Of a stretch of DNA of 30,797 bases, positions 7,845 to 15,409 are shown piece by piece; within the stretch, counting starts at the first letter, position 1; every line of letters begins with the position of its first letter. The stretch comes from Nostoc sp. GT001. Its GTDB lineage: Bacteria > Cyanobacteriota > Cyanobacteriia > Cyanobacteriales > Nostocaceae. Under the pieces are notes generated by a model. It did no database searches. It saw only the letters and a list, made by a program, of their open reading frames with translations, and was not told the DNA's origin. The position numbers were made by a program, and so were the translations under genes. The DNA is taken from assembly GCF_030382115.1 (NCBI RefSeq), contig NZ_JAUDRJ010000003.1, positions 4,434,437-4,465,233 of the forward strand, written 5' to 3'.

Positions 7845-8261
7845 ATGTCCCGTATTCAACTTGCCCTGAATGTTAGTGATATCGATGCTGCGGTTGATTT
7901 CTATAGCAAGCTTTTTGGTACTGAACCTGCAAAACGCCGCCCTGGATACGCTAACTTTGCGATCGCTCAACCTCCTCTGAAGTTAGTACTAATTGAGAAT
8001 ACAGAGGCAGCTGGCACTCTCAATCATTTGGGTGTAGAAGTCGAGACAGCAGATGAAGTAGTCACTGCAAGCGAACGCCTGCAACAACTTGGGCTAGAAA
8101 CTCGACGAGAAGAGCAAGTGACCTGTTGCTATGCCCTTCAAGATAAGGTGTGGGTGCATGACCCAGATGGCGCACCTTGGGAAATTTATAAAGTTTTGGG
8201 TGACTCACAGGTGCGGGATATTAAACCTGCTGAAGTCAGCACAGGGGCGTGCTGTCAATAA
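7845..8261 (+). CDS. arsI: ArsI, Fe(II)-dependent C-As lyase
   Basis: A 138-residue vicinal-oxygen-chelate dioxygenase that cleaves the carbon-arsenic bond of trivalent methyl- or aryl-arsenicals, releasing arsenite for Acr3. The N-terminal [22 protein letters not shown] is the glyoxalase/VOC motif. Candidate Fe(II) ligands are Gln5, His61 (in LNHLGVEV) and Glu113 (in PWEIYKV). The substrate-binding vicinal Cys94-Cys95 (VTCCYA) is present, which separates ArsI from other VOC proteins; older annotations call this CadI. A second Cys pair closes the C-terminus (Cys136-Cys137). It is led by a strong ribosome binding site, controlled by the two dyads, and followed after 47 bases by arsH. Nostoc sp. 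PCC 7120 is known to have a characterised ArsI, in line with this assignment. Confidence 0.93.
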   Translation: MSRIQLALNVSDIDAAVDFYSKLFGTEPAKRRPGYANFAIAQPPLKLVLIENTEAAGTLNHLGVEVETADEVVTASERLQQLGLETRREEQVTCCYALQDKVWVHDPDGAPWEIYKVLGDSQVRDIKPAEVSTGACCQ

Positions 8262-8308
8262 GGAGCCTGTCTTCTGTCTGTAGCTCTACACTTATCTATC
8301 CCAGCTCT

Positions 8309-8974
8309 ATGAATACATTTGACCATCCCCCCAGAATTTTATTTTTATATGGTTCTCTGCGTGAGCGTTCCTATAGTCGGCTTTTGGCAGAAGAAGCCGC
8401 ACGCATCATTGAAGAATTTGGGGCAGAGGTAAAGTTTTTCGATCCCCGTGAACTGCCGATTTATGGTAGCGTACCTGACAGCCACCCAAAGGTGCAGGAG
8501 TTGCGTCAATTAAGCTTGTGGTCAGAAGGACAGGTATGGTCTAGCCCAGAGTTGCACGGTCAAATTTCTGGCATTATGAAAAACCAAATTGACTGGATTC
8601 CGCTCAGTATCGGAGCCGTTCGTCCGACTCAAGGGAGAACTTTAGCTGTTATGCAAGTAAGCGGTGGATCTCAGTCTTTTAACGCTGTCAACACATTAAG
8701 AATTCTGGGGCGCTGGATGCGGATGTTTACTATCCCGAATCAATCTTCAGTGGCTAAAGCATATCAGGAGTTTAACGAAGATGGGACTATGAAAGATTCG
8801 CCCTACCGCGATCGCGTTGTCGATGTGATGGAAGAACTTTACAAATTTACCTTGCTATTGCGTGACAAAGTTGATTATCTCACAGACCGCTATAGTGAAC
8901 GTAAAGAAAAAGCTGCCAAAGAGACAATCATGATAGCTTCTAAATCTCTTGAAATTAACTCTAAAACAAATTGA
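8309..8974 (+). CDS. arsH: ArsH, NADPH-dependent FMN reductase / organoarsenical oxidase
   Basis: A 221-residue flavodoxin-like protein. The N-terminal [20 protein letters not shown] is the FMN phosphate-binding loop, [10 protein letters not shown] and the [18 protein letters not shown] segment are ArsH signatures, and [17 protein letters not shown] lines the flavin site. ArsH oxidises trivalent methylarsenicals (such as MAs(III)) to the far less toxic pentavalent forms, so it complements ArsI, which acts on the same trivalent substrates. ATG at 8309 begins the conserved protein; a longer frame from a GTG at 8249 overlaps the arsI end and has no family counterpart that I recognise. It is the last gene of the arsI transcript, and a hairpin follows at 9002-9024. 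Confidence 0.95.
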   Translation: MNTFDHPPRILFLYGSLRERSYSRLLAEEAARIIEEFGAEVKFFDPRELPIYGSVPDSHPKVQELRQLSLWSEGQVWSSPELHGQISGIMKNQIDWIPLSIGAVRPTQGRTLAVMQVSGGSQSFNAVNTLRILGRWMRMFTIPNQSSVAKAYQEFNEDGTMKDSPYRDRVVDVMEELYKFTLLLRDKVDYLTDRYSERKEKAAKETIMIASKSLEINSKTN

Positions 8975-9001
8975 CTATTGAGTATCCAAAAAAAAGATAA
9001 C

Positions 9002-9024
9002 CTCCTGGGAGATTGAACCAGGAG
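9002..9024 (-). terminator. Terminator between arsH and the PHP gene
   Basis: CTCCTGG (9002-9008) and CCAGGAG (9018-9024) form a 7-bp stem. Read on the minus strand it is followed within a few bases by a run of eight T (complement of the A-run near 8988-8995), so it is a good intrinsic terminator for the PHP gene. On the plus strand it lacks a U-run but may still shape the arsH mRNA end. Confidence 0.7.
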
Positions 9025-9046
9025 ATTTAAACAAATTGATTCATCT

Positions 9047-9733
9047 TTACAAGCGTTGTAGCAGACTCAAACCGTGGCTATCAGTACCACAGGTATTGAA
9101 AAGAAAGTATTCATCAGCCAACTTTTGCACTTGTTCTGATTCCAATACGCTGGGTTGCCAGGGGTTAGGGTTATTGTAGGCGTAGAAAGTTTCCACGCCA
9201 TCAATGCCCTTTTAGGCTGCAGCTGGAATTAAGTCGAAATGCGATCGCTTATAACGAGCTGGATGAGCCAGAACTGCCAATCCCCCAGCTTCATGAATAG
9301 CGGCAATCACGTTACTTGCCTGATATTCTTGCCCTGTAGTTGGCCTTCTTTGCAGATAGGGTTTCATACTAGGGTGTTCTGTGGCAAAAGCGTAAGCCAA
9401 AATGTGAACTTCTATATTCAAAAGGTTGGCATTGATTTCCACGCCACTCCACAGGTGAGGAGTTATTGCATGAGGATTATTCCACTTCCAATCTTCTAAC
9501 CAAGCAAGGCCTGCTTGATAGCCTACAATACCATGATGATCGGTGATGGCTAACCCTTTTAACCCAATAGCGATCGCCTGTTCCATCAATGCACTCGGCT
9601 GCAACTTGCCATCTGAGAAGACAGTGTGCATGTGAAAGTTGAATAACTTTGGACAACTATGTGCATCAATGTTACGGAATACTTGCTTTAAAAGTTCTGC
9701 CGAAGCTGTAGTACGGGCCAAATTTACAACCAT
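9047..9733 (-). pseudogene. PHP-domain phosphoesterase interrupted by one in-frame stop
   Basis: The frame reads as a complete PHP (polymerase and histidinol phosphatase) metal-dependent phosphoesterase of about 228 codons: FNFHMHTVFSDGKLQP, ITDHHGIVGY, WSGVEIN, VLAHPARYKRSH and finally CGTDSHG. All five metal-binding motifs survive. However a TAA at 9212-9214 interrupts it between LIPAAA and KGIDGVETFYAY, and reading continues in the same frame to a natural stop at 9047-9049. The family substrate is probably a nucleotide or small phosphate ester. ATG at 9733 with AGAGGGGG just upstream is preferred over ATG at 9781. The intact motifs on both sides mean a very recent nonsense change, a sequencing error, or (least likely with TAA) recoding. 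The truncated product would lack the last metal-binding motif. Confidence 0.85.
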
Positions 9734-10143
9734 AACCCCCTCTGAAGAAAAACATATTTTTTTAACACACCAAAATGCCACATCTCTGGATGAGAAACAA
9801 CCAACACTAAAAATTAGTATCGGCTGCTACTTTCTCAGCTTTCTCAGCGAATTTTTCAATATGTTAAGACTACGTTAGCAAATCTTAATCTCAGTAGTCA
9901 TGGGTAATACAAACTACTTTACTGTTAAGCAGTAGTAAATATTACATCCAAATTTTCATAAATGCGTCTATAGCATCTGTGGTAAATGACTTATAAGATA
10001 AAGGTTTAGTAGAGTAATTATCTCTATTCAGCCTGAAATGCAAATTTATTTTGTGTGTAAAAAACTTTATTCTTCTCAGTAATTACAGCTTTCTTCTAAG
10101 CAATAATGACTTTAGCGTAGGCGTAGCCCACCGCAGGCATCGC
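9734..10143. other. Gene-free, A/T-rich stretch with a palindromic repeat core
   Basis: I see no convincing gene. The only landmark is GCGTAGGCGTAGCCC at 10115-10129, an interspersed repeat core whose complement (one mismatch) recurs at 10191-10205 and, perfectly, at 1900-1914 inside the phosphate-binding protein's signal peptide. Confidence 0.6.
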
Positions 10144-10218
10144 ATAAGTGAGTCTAAAATAACTTCGAGAAAACTAGCTTTGTCTACGACGGGCTATGCC
10201 TACGCTTGGGTTGGATTA
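10144..10218 (+). pseudogene. Remnant of a pstS-like signal peptide
   Basis: Read in one frame, the DNA encodes SKITSRKLALSTTGYAYAWV, which aligns with the start of the phosphate-binding lipoprotein in this window ([20 protein letters not shown]). Lys, Thr, Lys-Leu-Ala and Gly-Tyr-Ala-Tyr-Ala are shared in register. An ATA at 10144 sits where a start codon would be expected. The match stops where the PurM-like gene's stop codon begins on the other strand, as if that gene's arrival truncated a second pstS. Part of the similarity comes from a shared interspersed repeat core, so confidence is limited. Confidence 0.4.
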
Positions 10219-11352
10219 TACCCCTCGCGCAATTCCAAAAGAATCTCCCTTCAATGTGACTTCAAGGGGTTTTATCACTACCTCGCGGGAAAGAGACGCT
10301 TCAACCCTTCCGGCAATCACAGCCGAAAGTTGATGTTCTCTTGCAAGCAGGACAATTCTCTCTGCATCTTGCTCCGACTCTGTATAGAATGCGAATCCTG
10401 CACCGTAATTGAACACCGAAAGCATCGTCTCGACCCCGCCCTCAAGATGACTCTCAGCAAATGTAAATATCTCTGGTACTGGGAGCATCGTTTCGATAAC
10501 GTACCGAAGTGGCTTCACCGACCGCATCAGCTTTTGCCAGCCATGACCAGTAATATTCTCCATCGCCGTGGGACGAATTCCTTCGCCAAGCACTGCCTGT
10601 ACAAGGGGCGTGTAGAGATACGACGCAGCATTCATCGCTTCCCAGAACTCCTGCCCACTAGGAAGTTTTGTTCTGTAGCCATCAGGGAGCGACTCAGCAA
10701 GCTTTCGCAGTGGCGTAAAGCCGTTCTCATGGGGGCCTGAACTTTCCACCAGAACAATAGTATTTCCGGCATCCAGACGCGAGCTATCAATGGGAGCGAC
10801 ACCAGCGGGCATAACCCCAAAAACCGAGCCGGCGATGTCGAGCCGCCCTGGAATCATCTTGGTTTTTAGTTGAGGAGTTTCCCCTGAAAGATAGACACAC
10901 CCGACTCGTTTACAGCCCTCAACTACTCCATCCAGAAATCCATCAAGGAAAGCGGGGGTAAAAATTGTTTCGGGAGTACTCGATGGCAGATAAAGACCGA
11001 GAAGTATAGTCTGCATACCTGAAGTTGCGGCATCGTTCGTCAGACACGAGATAATCTTAATCCCAATATTCCACCAGAATCGTCTAAGTTCTTCTTCGGA
11101 AAGGTCGTCAGGGCGGGTATCGTCTGCGGTGCCCAGTCCTTCGGGCACAAGTGTCATCGAAAGTTCTCTAGCCCCCGCCTCTAGAAACGGAGCAAGATTG
11201 AAGCTGAAAGCGTTAGCACTTGCTCCCAGACCTGATGCGGGGACGATGCCATAAGCGCTTGCAAAGCCAAGTGTGCGTTTGGCGGCATCGATGAAGCGTC
11301 GTTTTGCAGCATCGAGAGTATCGTAATCGACTTGATCGAGAGCTTGAGCCAT
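10216..11352 (-). CDS. PurM-like (AIR synthase-related) protein, probably acquired
   Basis: A 378-residue protein with the two-domain PurM/SelD/ThiL architecture. Recognisable pieces are GCVYLSGETPQL, DIAGSVFGVM, VESSGPHENGFTPLRKLAES and MENITGHGWQKLMRSVKPL, which match aminoimidazole ribotide synthase (PurM) loops. The first third differs from PurM: the usual glycine-rich ATP loop and the YxxAGVDI start are replaced by LGFASAYGIVPASGLGASAN. It is therefore more likely a PurM paralogue of unknown substrate than the purine enzyme. Base composition stands out: hand counts of two 60-base lines (10801 and 11101) give about 60% G+C against about 45% in a sodB line (12001), and I see no GCGATCGC inside it. 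Its TAA lies at the edge of the pstS-like remnant and repeats flank its start. All this suggests horizontal acquisition. Confidence 0.8.
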   Translation of the reverse strand: MAQALDQVDYDTLDAAKRRFIDAAKRTLGFASAYGIVPASGLGASANAFSFNLAPFLEAGARELSMTLVPEGLGTADDTRPDDLSEEELRRFWWNIGIKIISCLTNDAATSGMQTILLGLYLPSSTPETIFTPAFLDGFLDGVVEGCKRVGCVYLSGETPQLKTKMIPGRLDIAGSVFGVMPAGVAPIDSSRLDAGNTIVLVESSGPHENGFTPLRKLAESLPDGYRTKLPSGQEFWEAMNAASYLYTPLVQAVLGEGIRPTAMENITGHGWQKLMRSVKPLRYVIETMLPVPEIFTFAESHLEGGVETMLSVFNYGAGFAFYTESEQDAERIVLLAREHQLSAVIAGRVEASLSREVVIKPLEVTLKGDSFGIARGV

Positions 11353-11366
11353 CAGGTTGTGTTTTA

Positions 11367-11431
11367 AGTTAGGAGTTAGGAGTTAGGAGTTAAAAGTTAG
11401 GAAAACTCATAACTCATAACTCATAACTCCT
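11367..11431. repeat. Heptamer tandem repeats forming a hairpin
   Basis: Four to five copies of AGTTAGG (11367-11401) are followed by three to four of AACTCAT (11404-11431). The second block is roughly the reverse complement of the first, so the transcript can fold. It lies between the small hypothetical gene and the PurM-like gene. The 20 bases at 11378-11397 recur identically inside the adenylate cyclase gene at 29499-29518. Confidence 0.75.
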
Positions 11432-11435
11432 CACT

Positions 11436-11663
11436 TTAAAATACCTCATCTTCAATACCGCGCCACCATTCACCCAAGTTCATCAAGTCTTGGTAAATAT
11501 CTTCTAATTCTTTGGTATAAACATCGTTTGTCAGGGTGGCTCGACGCTCTTGCAATTTTTTGAGGCGCAGTTGTACTAATACCCAAGGTTTAGAGATGCT
11601 ATTCGTTGCTTCAATGTATTGCGCTAGTTCTTTGCTATCCATATATTTTGATTTATCCACCAT
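11436..11663 (-). CDS. Small conserved-looking hypothetical protein
   Basis: A 75-residue, highly charged, probably helical soluble protein with no family that I recognise. Features are KYMDSKELAQYIEATNSISK near the start, a basic helix VQLRLKKLQERRATL, and an acidic, Trp-rich tail EDIYQDLMNLGEWWRGIEDE. There is no signal peptide or membrane segment. ATG at 11663 is preceded directly by AGGGGG (too close for ideal spacing); an in-frame TTG lies three codons upstream and another ATG at 11642. Codon usage and G+C resemble the cyanobacterial neighbours rather than the PurM-like gene. It may be co-transcribed with that gene, but the repeats between them suggest otherwise. Confidence 0.7.
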   Translation of the reverse strand: MVDKSKYMDSKELAQYIEATNSISKPWVLVQLRLKKLQERRATLTNDVYTKELEDIYQDLMNLGEWWRGIEDEVF

Positions 11664-11730
11664 CCCCCTCAACGCCTAACCAAAAACAGCCACGATACTA
11701 GTACAATGTCTAAGCTAGTTTTACGGGTTT

Positions 11731-11779
11731 GTAGTAAGCACTAAAGTGCTTAGAAAATAAGGACTAAAGTCCTTACTAC
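11731..11779. repeat. Compound palindrome: two hairpins inside an outer stem
   Basis: TAAGCACT-AA-AGTGCTTA (11735-11752) and TAAGGACT-AA-AGTCCTTA (11758-11775) are two perfect 8-bp hairpins. The ends GTAGTAAG (11731-11738) and CTTACTAC (11772-11779) are also perfect complements, so the unit can switch between two small hairpins and one long interrupted stem. It lies downstream of sodB on its transcribed side and may serve as its 3' end structure. Confidence 0.8.
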
Positions 11780-11905
11780 GAACTCGCTTACCCATCAATT
11801 TAAACTTGACTGACTACTGTCGTGACTGTTAGGGGCTTGAAACCCTCTTGGCAGAGGAAAAATAAATTCTTTCCTCCTGCCCTCTGCCTTTCTTTGGCCA
11901 AGTAA

Positions 11906-12508
11906 TTAAGCTTTAGCCAAGTTTTCAGCAGCAAAATCCCAGTTGACCAAGTTTTCTAGGAAATTCTTGATGAACGCTGGACGGGCGTTTTTATAGTCAA
12001 TATAGTAGGCATGTTCCCAAACATCCAAGGTTAGGAGTGCCTTTTTACCATGAGCTAGGGGATTTTCTGCATTTGGTGTTTTGATCACCTTTAGCGTACC
12101 ACCATCATCGATCAGCCAAGACCACCCACTGCCGAATTGAGTTGCAGCCGCGTTAGAGAACTCTTCCTTGAACTTGTCGAAGCTACCAAAATCTTTATCG
12201 ATTTTGGCTGCGAGTTCACCTGTGGGTGTGCCACCACCTTGTGGTTTCAAAGAATTCCAGAAGAAAGTGTGGTTCCAAACTTGGGCAGCGTTGTTGAAGA
12301 TTCCCACCTTAGAGGAGTCTTGGAAGGAAATTTTGATTACTTCTTCCAAGGACTTATCAGCAAGTTCTGTACCTTCAGTGAGCTTGTTGAGGTTGTCTAC
12401 ATAAGCTTTGTGATGCTTGCCGTAGTGATACTCGAAAGTTTCAGCTTTCATGCCAAAAGGCTCTAGAGCATCTTTTTCAAAGGGTAGTGGGGGCTGTACA
12501 AATGCCAT
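11906..12508 (-). CDS. sodB: Iron superoxide dismutase (SodB)
   Basis: Converts superoxide to oxygen and hydrogen peroxide in the cytosol. The 200-residue product is the standard length. Metal ligands are visible as His28 (YHYGKHHKAY), His80 (QVWNHTFFW), Asp162 and His166 (DVWEHAYYIDY). Gln76 in AAQVWNH and the Ala-Ala-Thr-Gln-Phe-Gly-Ser-Gly-Trp segment favour the iron type over manganese. The protein lacks a signal peptide. The start ATG has AGAGG upstream at suitable spacing. It stands alone, followed by a compound palindrome at 11731-11779 and preceded by a long A/T-rich gene-free region. Confidence 0.96.
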   Translation of the reverse strand: MAFVQPPLPFEKDALEPFGMKAETFEYHYGKHHKAYVDNLNKLTEGTELADKSLEEVIKISFQDSSKVGIFNNAAQVWNHTFFWNSLKPQGGGTPTGELAAKIDKDFGSFDKFKEEFSNAAATQFGSGWSWLIDDGGTLKVIKTPNAENPLAHGKKALLTLDVWEHAYYIDYKNARPAFIKNFLENLVNWDFAAENLAKA

Positions 12509-13012
12509 TGTGTCAAATCCTCTCTTTACTCGGTTTCCAGTTTTAAGCTATTGCAAAAGTTGGGTAAATTAATAGCTTTTATTTGTAGGGGTTTTATGTC
12601 TTTGATTAGTGAAACATAAAACTTAACATCGTCATTCTACTACCAAAGTGTAGATCAAGTGAAGACGGAAACAAAGTACTTTGGTGATAAGTCAAATCAA
12701 TAGTAATTCTTGACTATAAATAAAAATGACTAATATCTTCTAGCGAAAGGCCAATAACTAACTAGCATTTAGCAATTAAAGCTTTAATACTTCTATCTTT
12801 AGTAAGATTAATTACGATTTGCAAAATCAGTCGAAAGCGAGATGATTTAATAATATTTAAATAAATGTAAAATCTATTAACACTTAATAAGTGTTAATTT
12901 TCAAATAATATAGCCAATAGTCAAATTATCTATTTTCTTTTTAATAGGACTTACGCAAAAACTCTCTGAAACTTTTGTTCCTTTGCGGTTCGTTTTTTCA
13001 TGATTTTGCGTC
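12509..13012. other. A/T-rich region upstream of sodB
   Basis: No gene is supported here. It must contain the sodB promoter near 12520-12660. Two landmarks are a perfect 21-base palindrome at 12877-12897 and the repeat-like heptad GGACTTACGC beginning at 12948. Confidence 0.6.
12877..12897. repeat. Perfect 21-base palindrome
   Basis: TTAACACTTA-A-TAAGTGTTAA has 10-base arms around one central base. It could be a regulator dimer site or part of a repeat; it lies about 370 bases upstream of sodB. Confidence 0.7.
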
Positions 13013-13065
13013 ATATCATGTCCGCTTGATTGCTTATTAAACCCGAAGAACCCCACCCCGCCTGC

Positions 13066-13317
13066 CTACGGTGTACACACAAGTCTTGCCGCAGCCATAT
13101 CTTTCTTTATTAATGAATCTCGCACTGTGTTTTGATCCCGCCTCGGAATGAATTCCGAGTTTCATAGCCCAAGTCCACTGAAAGTGGACTGAATTAATTA
13201 TTTAGTCCACTTTCAGTGGAGTTTCGCTATCAGCCCTGAACTTCAGTTCTGGGCGGGATATGGGTGGGCGTGACAGTTTCACTGTAGAGGATTTTTCGAC
13301 TTGTGTGTACGCCGTAG
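13066..13317. mobile_element. Inner MITE-like element with 20-base terminal inverted repeats
   Basis: The left end, 13066-13085, and the right end, 13298-13317, are reverse complements at 19 of 20 positions (key core GTACACACAAGTC). The 252-base unit carries no protein but holds the multi-hairpin core at 13135-13259. It sits inside the outer element. Confidence 0.75.
13135..13259. repeat. Multi-branch palindromic core
   Basis: ATCCCGCC (13135-13142) pairs with GGCGGGAT (13252-13259). Within lie CTCGGAAT/ATTCCGAG (13142-13159), AGTCCACT/AGTGGACT (13172-13190), its near-inverted copy (13204-13222; 18 of 19 match), and CCCTGAACT/AGTTCTGGG. A transcript from either strand would fold as a closed multi-arm structure, with a choice between two short hairpins and one 19-bp stem in the centre. 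Confidence 0.75.
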
Positions 13318-13631
13318 CCCCGCCTGCGGGGAGGGGGGTTGGGGCTTTCTGGGGCAGGTTTTTTTGATTAGACAAATTTTTGGGATTTTAAAACCAAAAC
13401 CATTGTCTGAGAACTTAAAACTACGTTCAATAATTGAGAACATTCTCAACTATTTATCGAAAGCCTAAAAGCCTGCCCTTGAAAGGGGGGTTGGGGGTGG
13501 GGTTATTTTATTATGGGTAATTTGGCGGACATGATATCAGTCCTGTTTAAATACAGTTTTAAGGATGGTAAGTAAATAATCATTCACCCACCACCCTTTG
13601 AAACTAGAAAACTAACAGCAAATAGCAGTAA

Positions 13632-15239
13632 TTAACACTGAGATAAACGTTGTTGGTAATAGTTAACAATCTGTGCAGTGACTTCAGACACGTCCAAACC
13701 ATCAGTTTGAAGTTCGATCGCATCTGCTGCTTTCTGCAAAGGTGAAACTTTGCGTGTACTATCTTTCCAGTCACGTTCGGCGATGTCGTGTTCCAGCTGC
13801 TCTAAACTCACTTCGGGTTGACCTTGGGTGTTAAAGTCTTGCTGGCGGCGACGGGCACGTTCACTGACAGAAGCGGTTAAGAAGATTTTAACTTCGGCAT
13901 CGGGAAATACGTGAGTACCAATATCCCGACCTTCAGCAACTAAACCACCTCTTTTACCCCAGCTTTGCTGTTGTTTAACCAGTGCTTGACGGACAGCGCT
14001 TTGTGCCGCGATCGCCGATACTTTTGATGTTACCTCAATCGTGCGAATCACCTGGGTAACATCAGTACCATCAATCCAAACCTGCACGGACGATTGTAAA
14101 TCCTGGGTGGGAGTCAATTCAATTTTACACTGATTAGTTAATTCGGCGATCGCACATTCATCGTCAATAGCAATCCCCTTTTGCAGTACTAACCAAGTAA
14201 CAGCACGGTACATCGCTCCTGTATCTAAATACACTAAACTCAGATTTGCTGCCACTTGCCGCGCCACTGTAGATTTTCCAGCACCAGCTAGGCCATCAAT
14301 GGCGATGATGGGTTGACGATCGCGCAATATGAGATTGTCAATCAAACGTGTAGCACCAAGACGAGCTGCGATCGCCAACATTCCTTCCTCCTCAACTTTT
14401 TCTAAAGACATTAACGTAGTCGGTTCAACCAATTCAATATATTCCACTGAGACCGTGCTGACCATTGCCACTTCTTGCTGTACCACTGCTATCAACTTGT
14501 TGCTATTGCGATCGCCTGCAATGAATGCAGCTTCAGCTCGTTGCAAGCCACGATATAAGACTGCTGCTTGCTCTTTTGCCGTTGCAGTCAAATATTGATT
14601 GCGAGAACTGAAGGCCAGACCCGACGCTTCCCGTACTGTTGGACAAACAACAATTTCTACTGGCAAATTTAAGTCAGCTACTAAGCGTTTAATAATTGCT
14701 AGTTGCTGACCATCCTTTTGACCAAAGTAGGCACGGTCAGGCTGTACCAAATTGAAAAGTTTGGTAACAATCGTAGCGACACCCTGAAAGTGACCTTGCC
14801 GAGAACGACCACACAAGCCTGTCATCATAGCAGATGGGGGGATAACTTGTGTAACCTTTGATTCTTGTATACTCTTCTGAGGAACTGCCATTTCTTCCGG
14901 AGTCGGTGCAAAAATGGCATCTACCCCAGCTTGTTCGCAAAGTTGTTGGTCTTGCTCTAAAGTGCGGGGATAGCGTTGATAATCCTCGTTAGGAGCAAAT
15001 TGCAGGGGATTGACGAAAATACTCACAATCACCGTAGAATTTTCGTGCCGCGCCCGTTGGATCAAGCTTAAATGACCTTGATGCAAATTTCCCATCGTTG
15101 GCACCAGACCGACTGCCGTCTGATACCAGCCAGTCATCTCATCTAGTCTCAGATCCTCAGCAACCGCAATTAGCTTGTTTTCTGAGCAGCGTTTAGTTAA
15201 ATAGCAGCGTAAAGCTGCGACTGTTGTCAGCAGGCGCAC
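13632..15239 (-). CDS. panC/cmk: Bifunctional pantothenate synthetase / cytidylate kinase (PanC-Cmk fusion)
   Basis: One 535-residue protein carries two enzymes. Residues about 1-305 are PanC, which joins pantoate and beta-alanine: GLVPTMGNLHQGHLSLI (44-60) is the nucleotide-binding motif, FVNPLQFAPNEDYQRYPR and GFSSRNQYL-like AFSSRNQYL (210-217) complete the site. Residues about 308-535 are cytidylate kinase: P-loop GLAGAGKST (315-323), YLDTGAMYRA, and AEGRDIGTHVFPDA. This fusion is a known cyanobacterial arrangement linking coenzyme A and pyrimidine metabolism. Translation starts at GTG 15239 with GGGG seven bases upstream. An extended loop (residues 15-42) before the first motif is larger than in E. 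coli PanC. It may form a transcript with rlpA upstream, 170 bases away. Confidence 0.95.
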   Translation of the reverse strand: MRLLTTVAALRCYLTKRCSENKLIAVAEDLRLDEMTGWYQTAVGLVPTMGNLHQGHLSLIQRARHENSTVIVSIFVNPLQFAPNEDYQRYPRTLEQDQQLCEQAGVDAIFAPTPEEMAVPQKSIQESKVTQVIPPSAMMTGLCGRSRQGHFQGVATIVTKLFNLVQPDRAYFGQKDGQQLAIIKRLVADLNLPVEIVVCPTVREASGLAFSSRNQYLTATAKEQAAVLYRGLQRAEAAFIAGDRNSNKLIAVVQQEVAMVSTVSVEYIELVEPTTLMSLEKVEEEGMLAIAARLGATRLIDNLILRDRQPIIAIDGLAGAGKSTVARQVAANLSLVYLDTGAMYRAVTWLVLQKGIAIDDECAIAELTNQCKIELTPTQDLQSSVQVWIDGTDVTQVIRTIEVTSKVSAIAAQSAVRQALVKQQQSWGKRGGLVAEGRDIGTHVFPDAEVKIFLTASVSERARRRQQDFNTQGQPEVSLEQLEHDIAERDWKDSTRKVSPLQKAADAIELQTDGLDVSEVTAQIVNYYQQRLSQC

Positions 15240-15409
15240 AAAAATACCCCTAGTTCTTATCGATCCCTCCCCCGTTAGTTTATATCCGAAATAGAGGGAA
15301 GAGTTGATTGAACTAGGGGAATTAAGTGATACGGAACTGGGATTGGGGTTAGGGGAAAGGTTATAGGTGACAGGTGATAGGGAATAATCTTCCCCTGTAA
15401 CCTACTAGA

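Larger units (their letters stand above)
13013..13537. mobile_element. Outer inverted-repeat element, no transposase
   Basis: Two ends match in inverted order and in register: ATATCATGTCCGC (13013-13025) with GCGGACATGATAT (13525-13537), and AACCCCACCCC (13049-13059) with GGGGTGGGGTT (13494-13504). The roughly 45-base imperfect arms bound about 525 bases with no protein gene. It looks like a non-autonomous (MITE-like) element that was itself invaded by a second one at 13066-13317. Confidence 0.65.

Noticed and set aside
9212..9214. TAA as selenocysteine or pyrrolysine recoding
   Set aside because: Those use TGA or TAG, and no recoding hairpin or machinery is visible; nonsense mutation or sequencing error is simpler.
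10051..10740. 229-codon plus-strand frame overlapping the PurM-like gene
   Set aside because: Mostly the antisense of the PurM-like gene; only its part at 10144-10218 is kept, as a possible pstS remnant.
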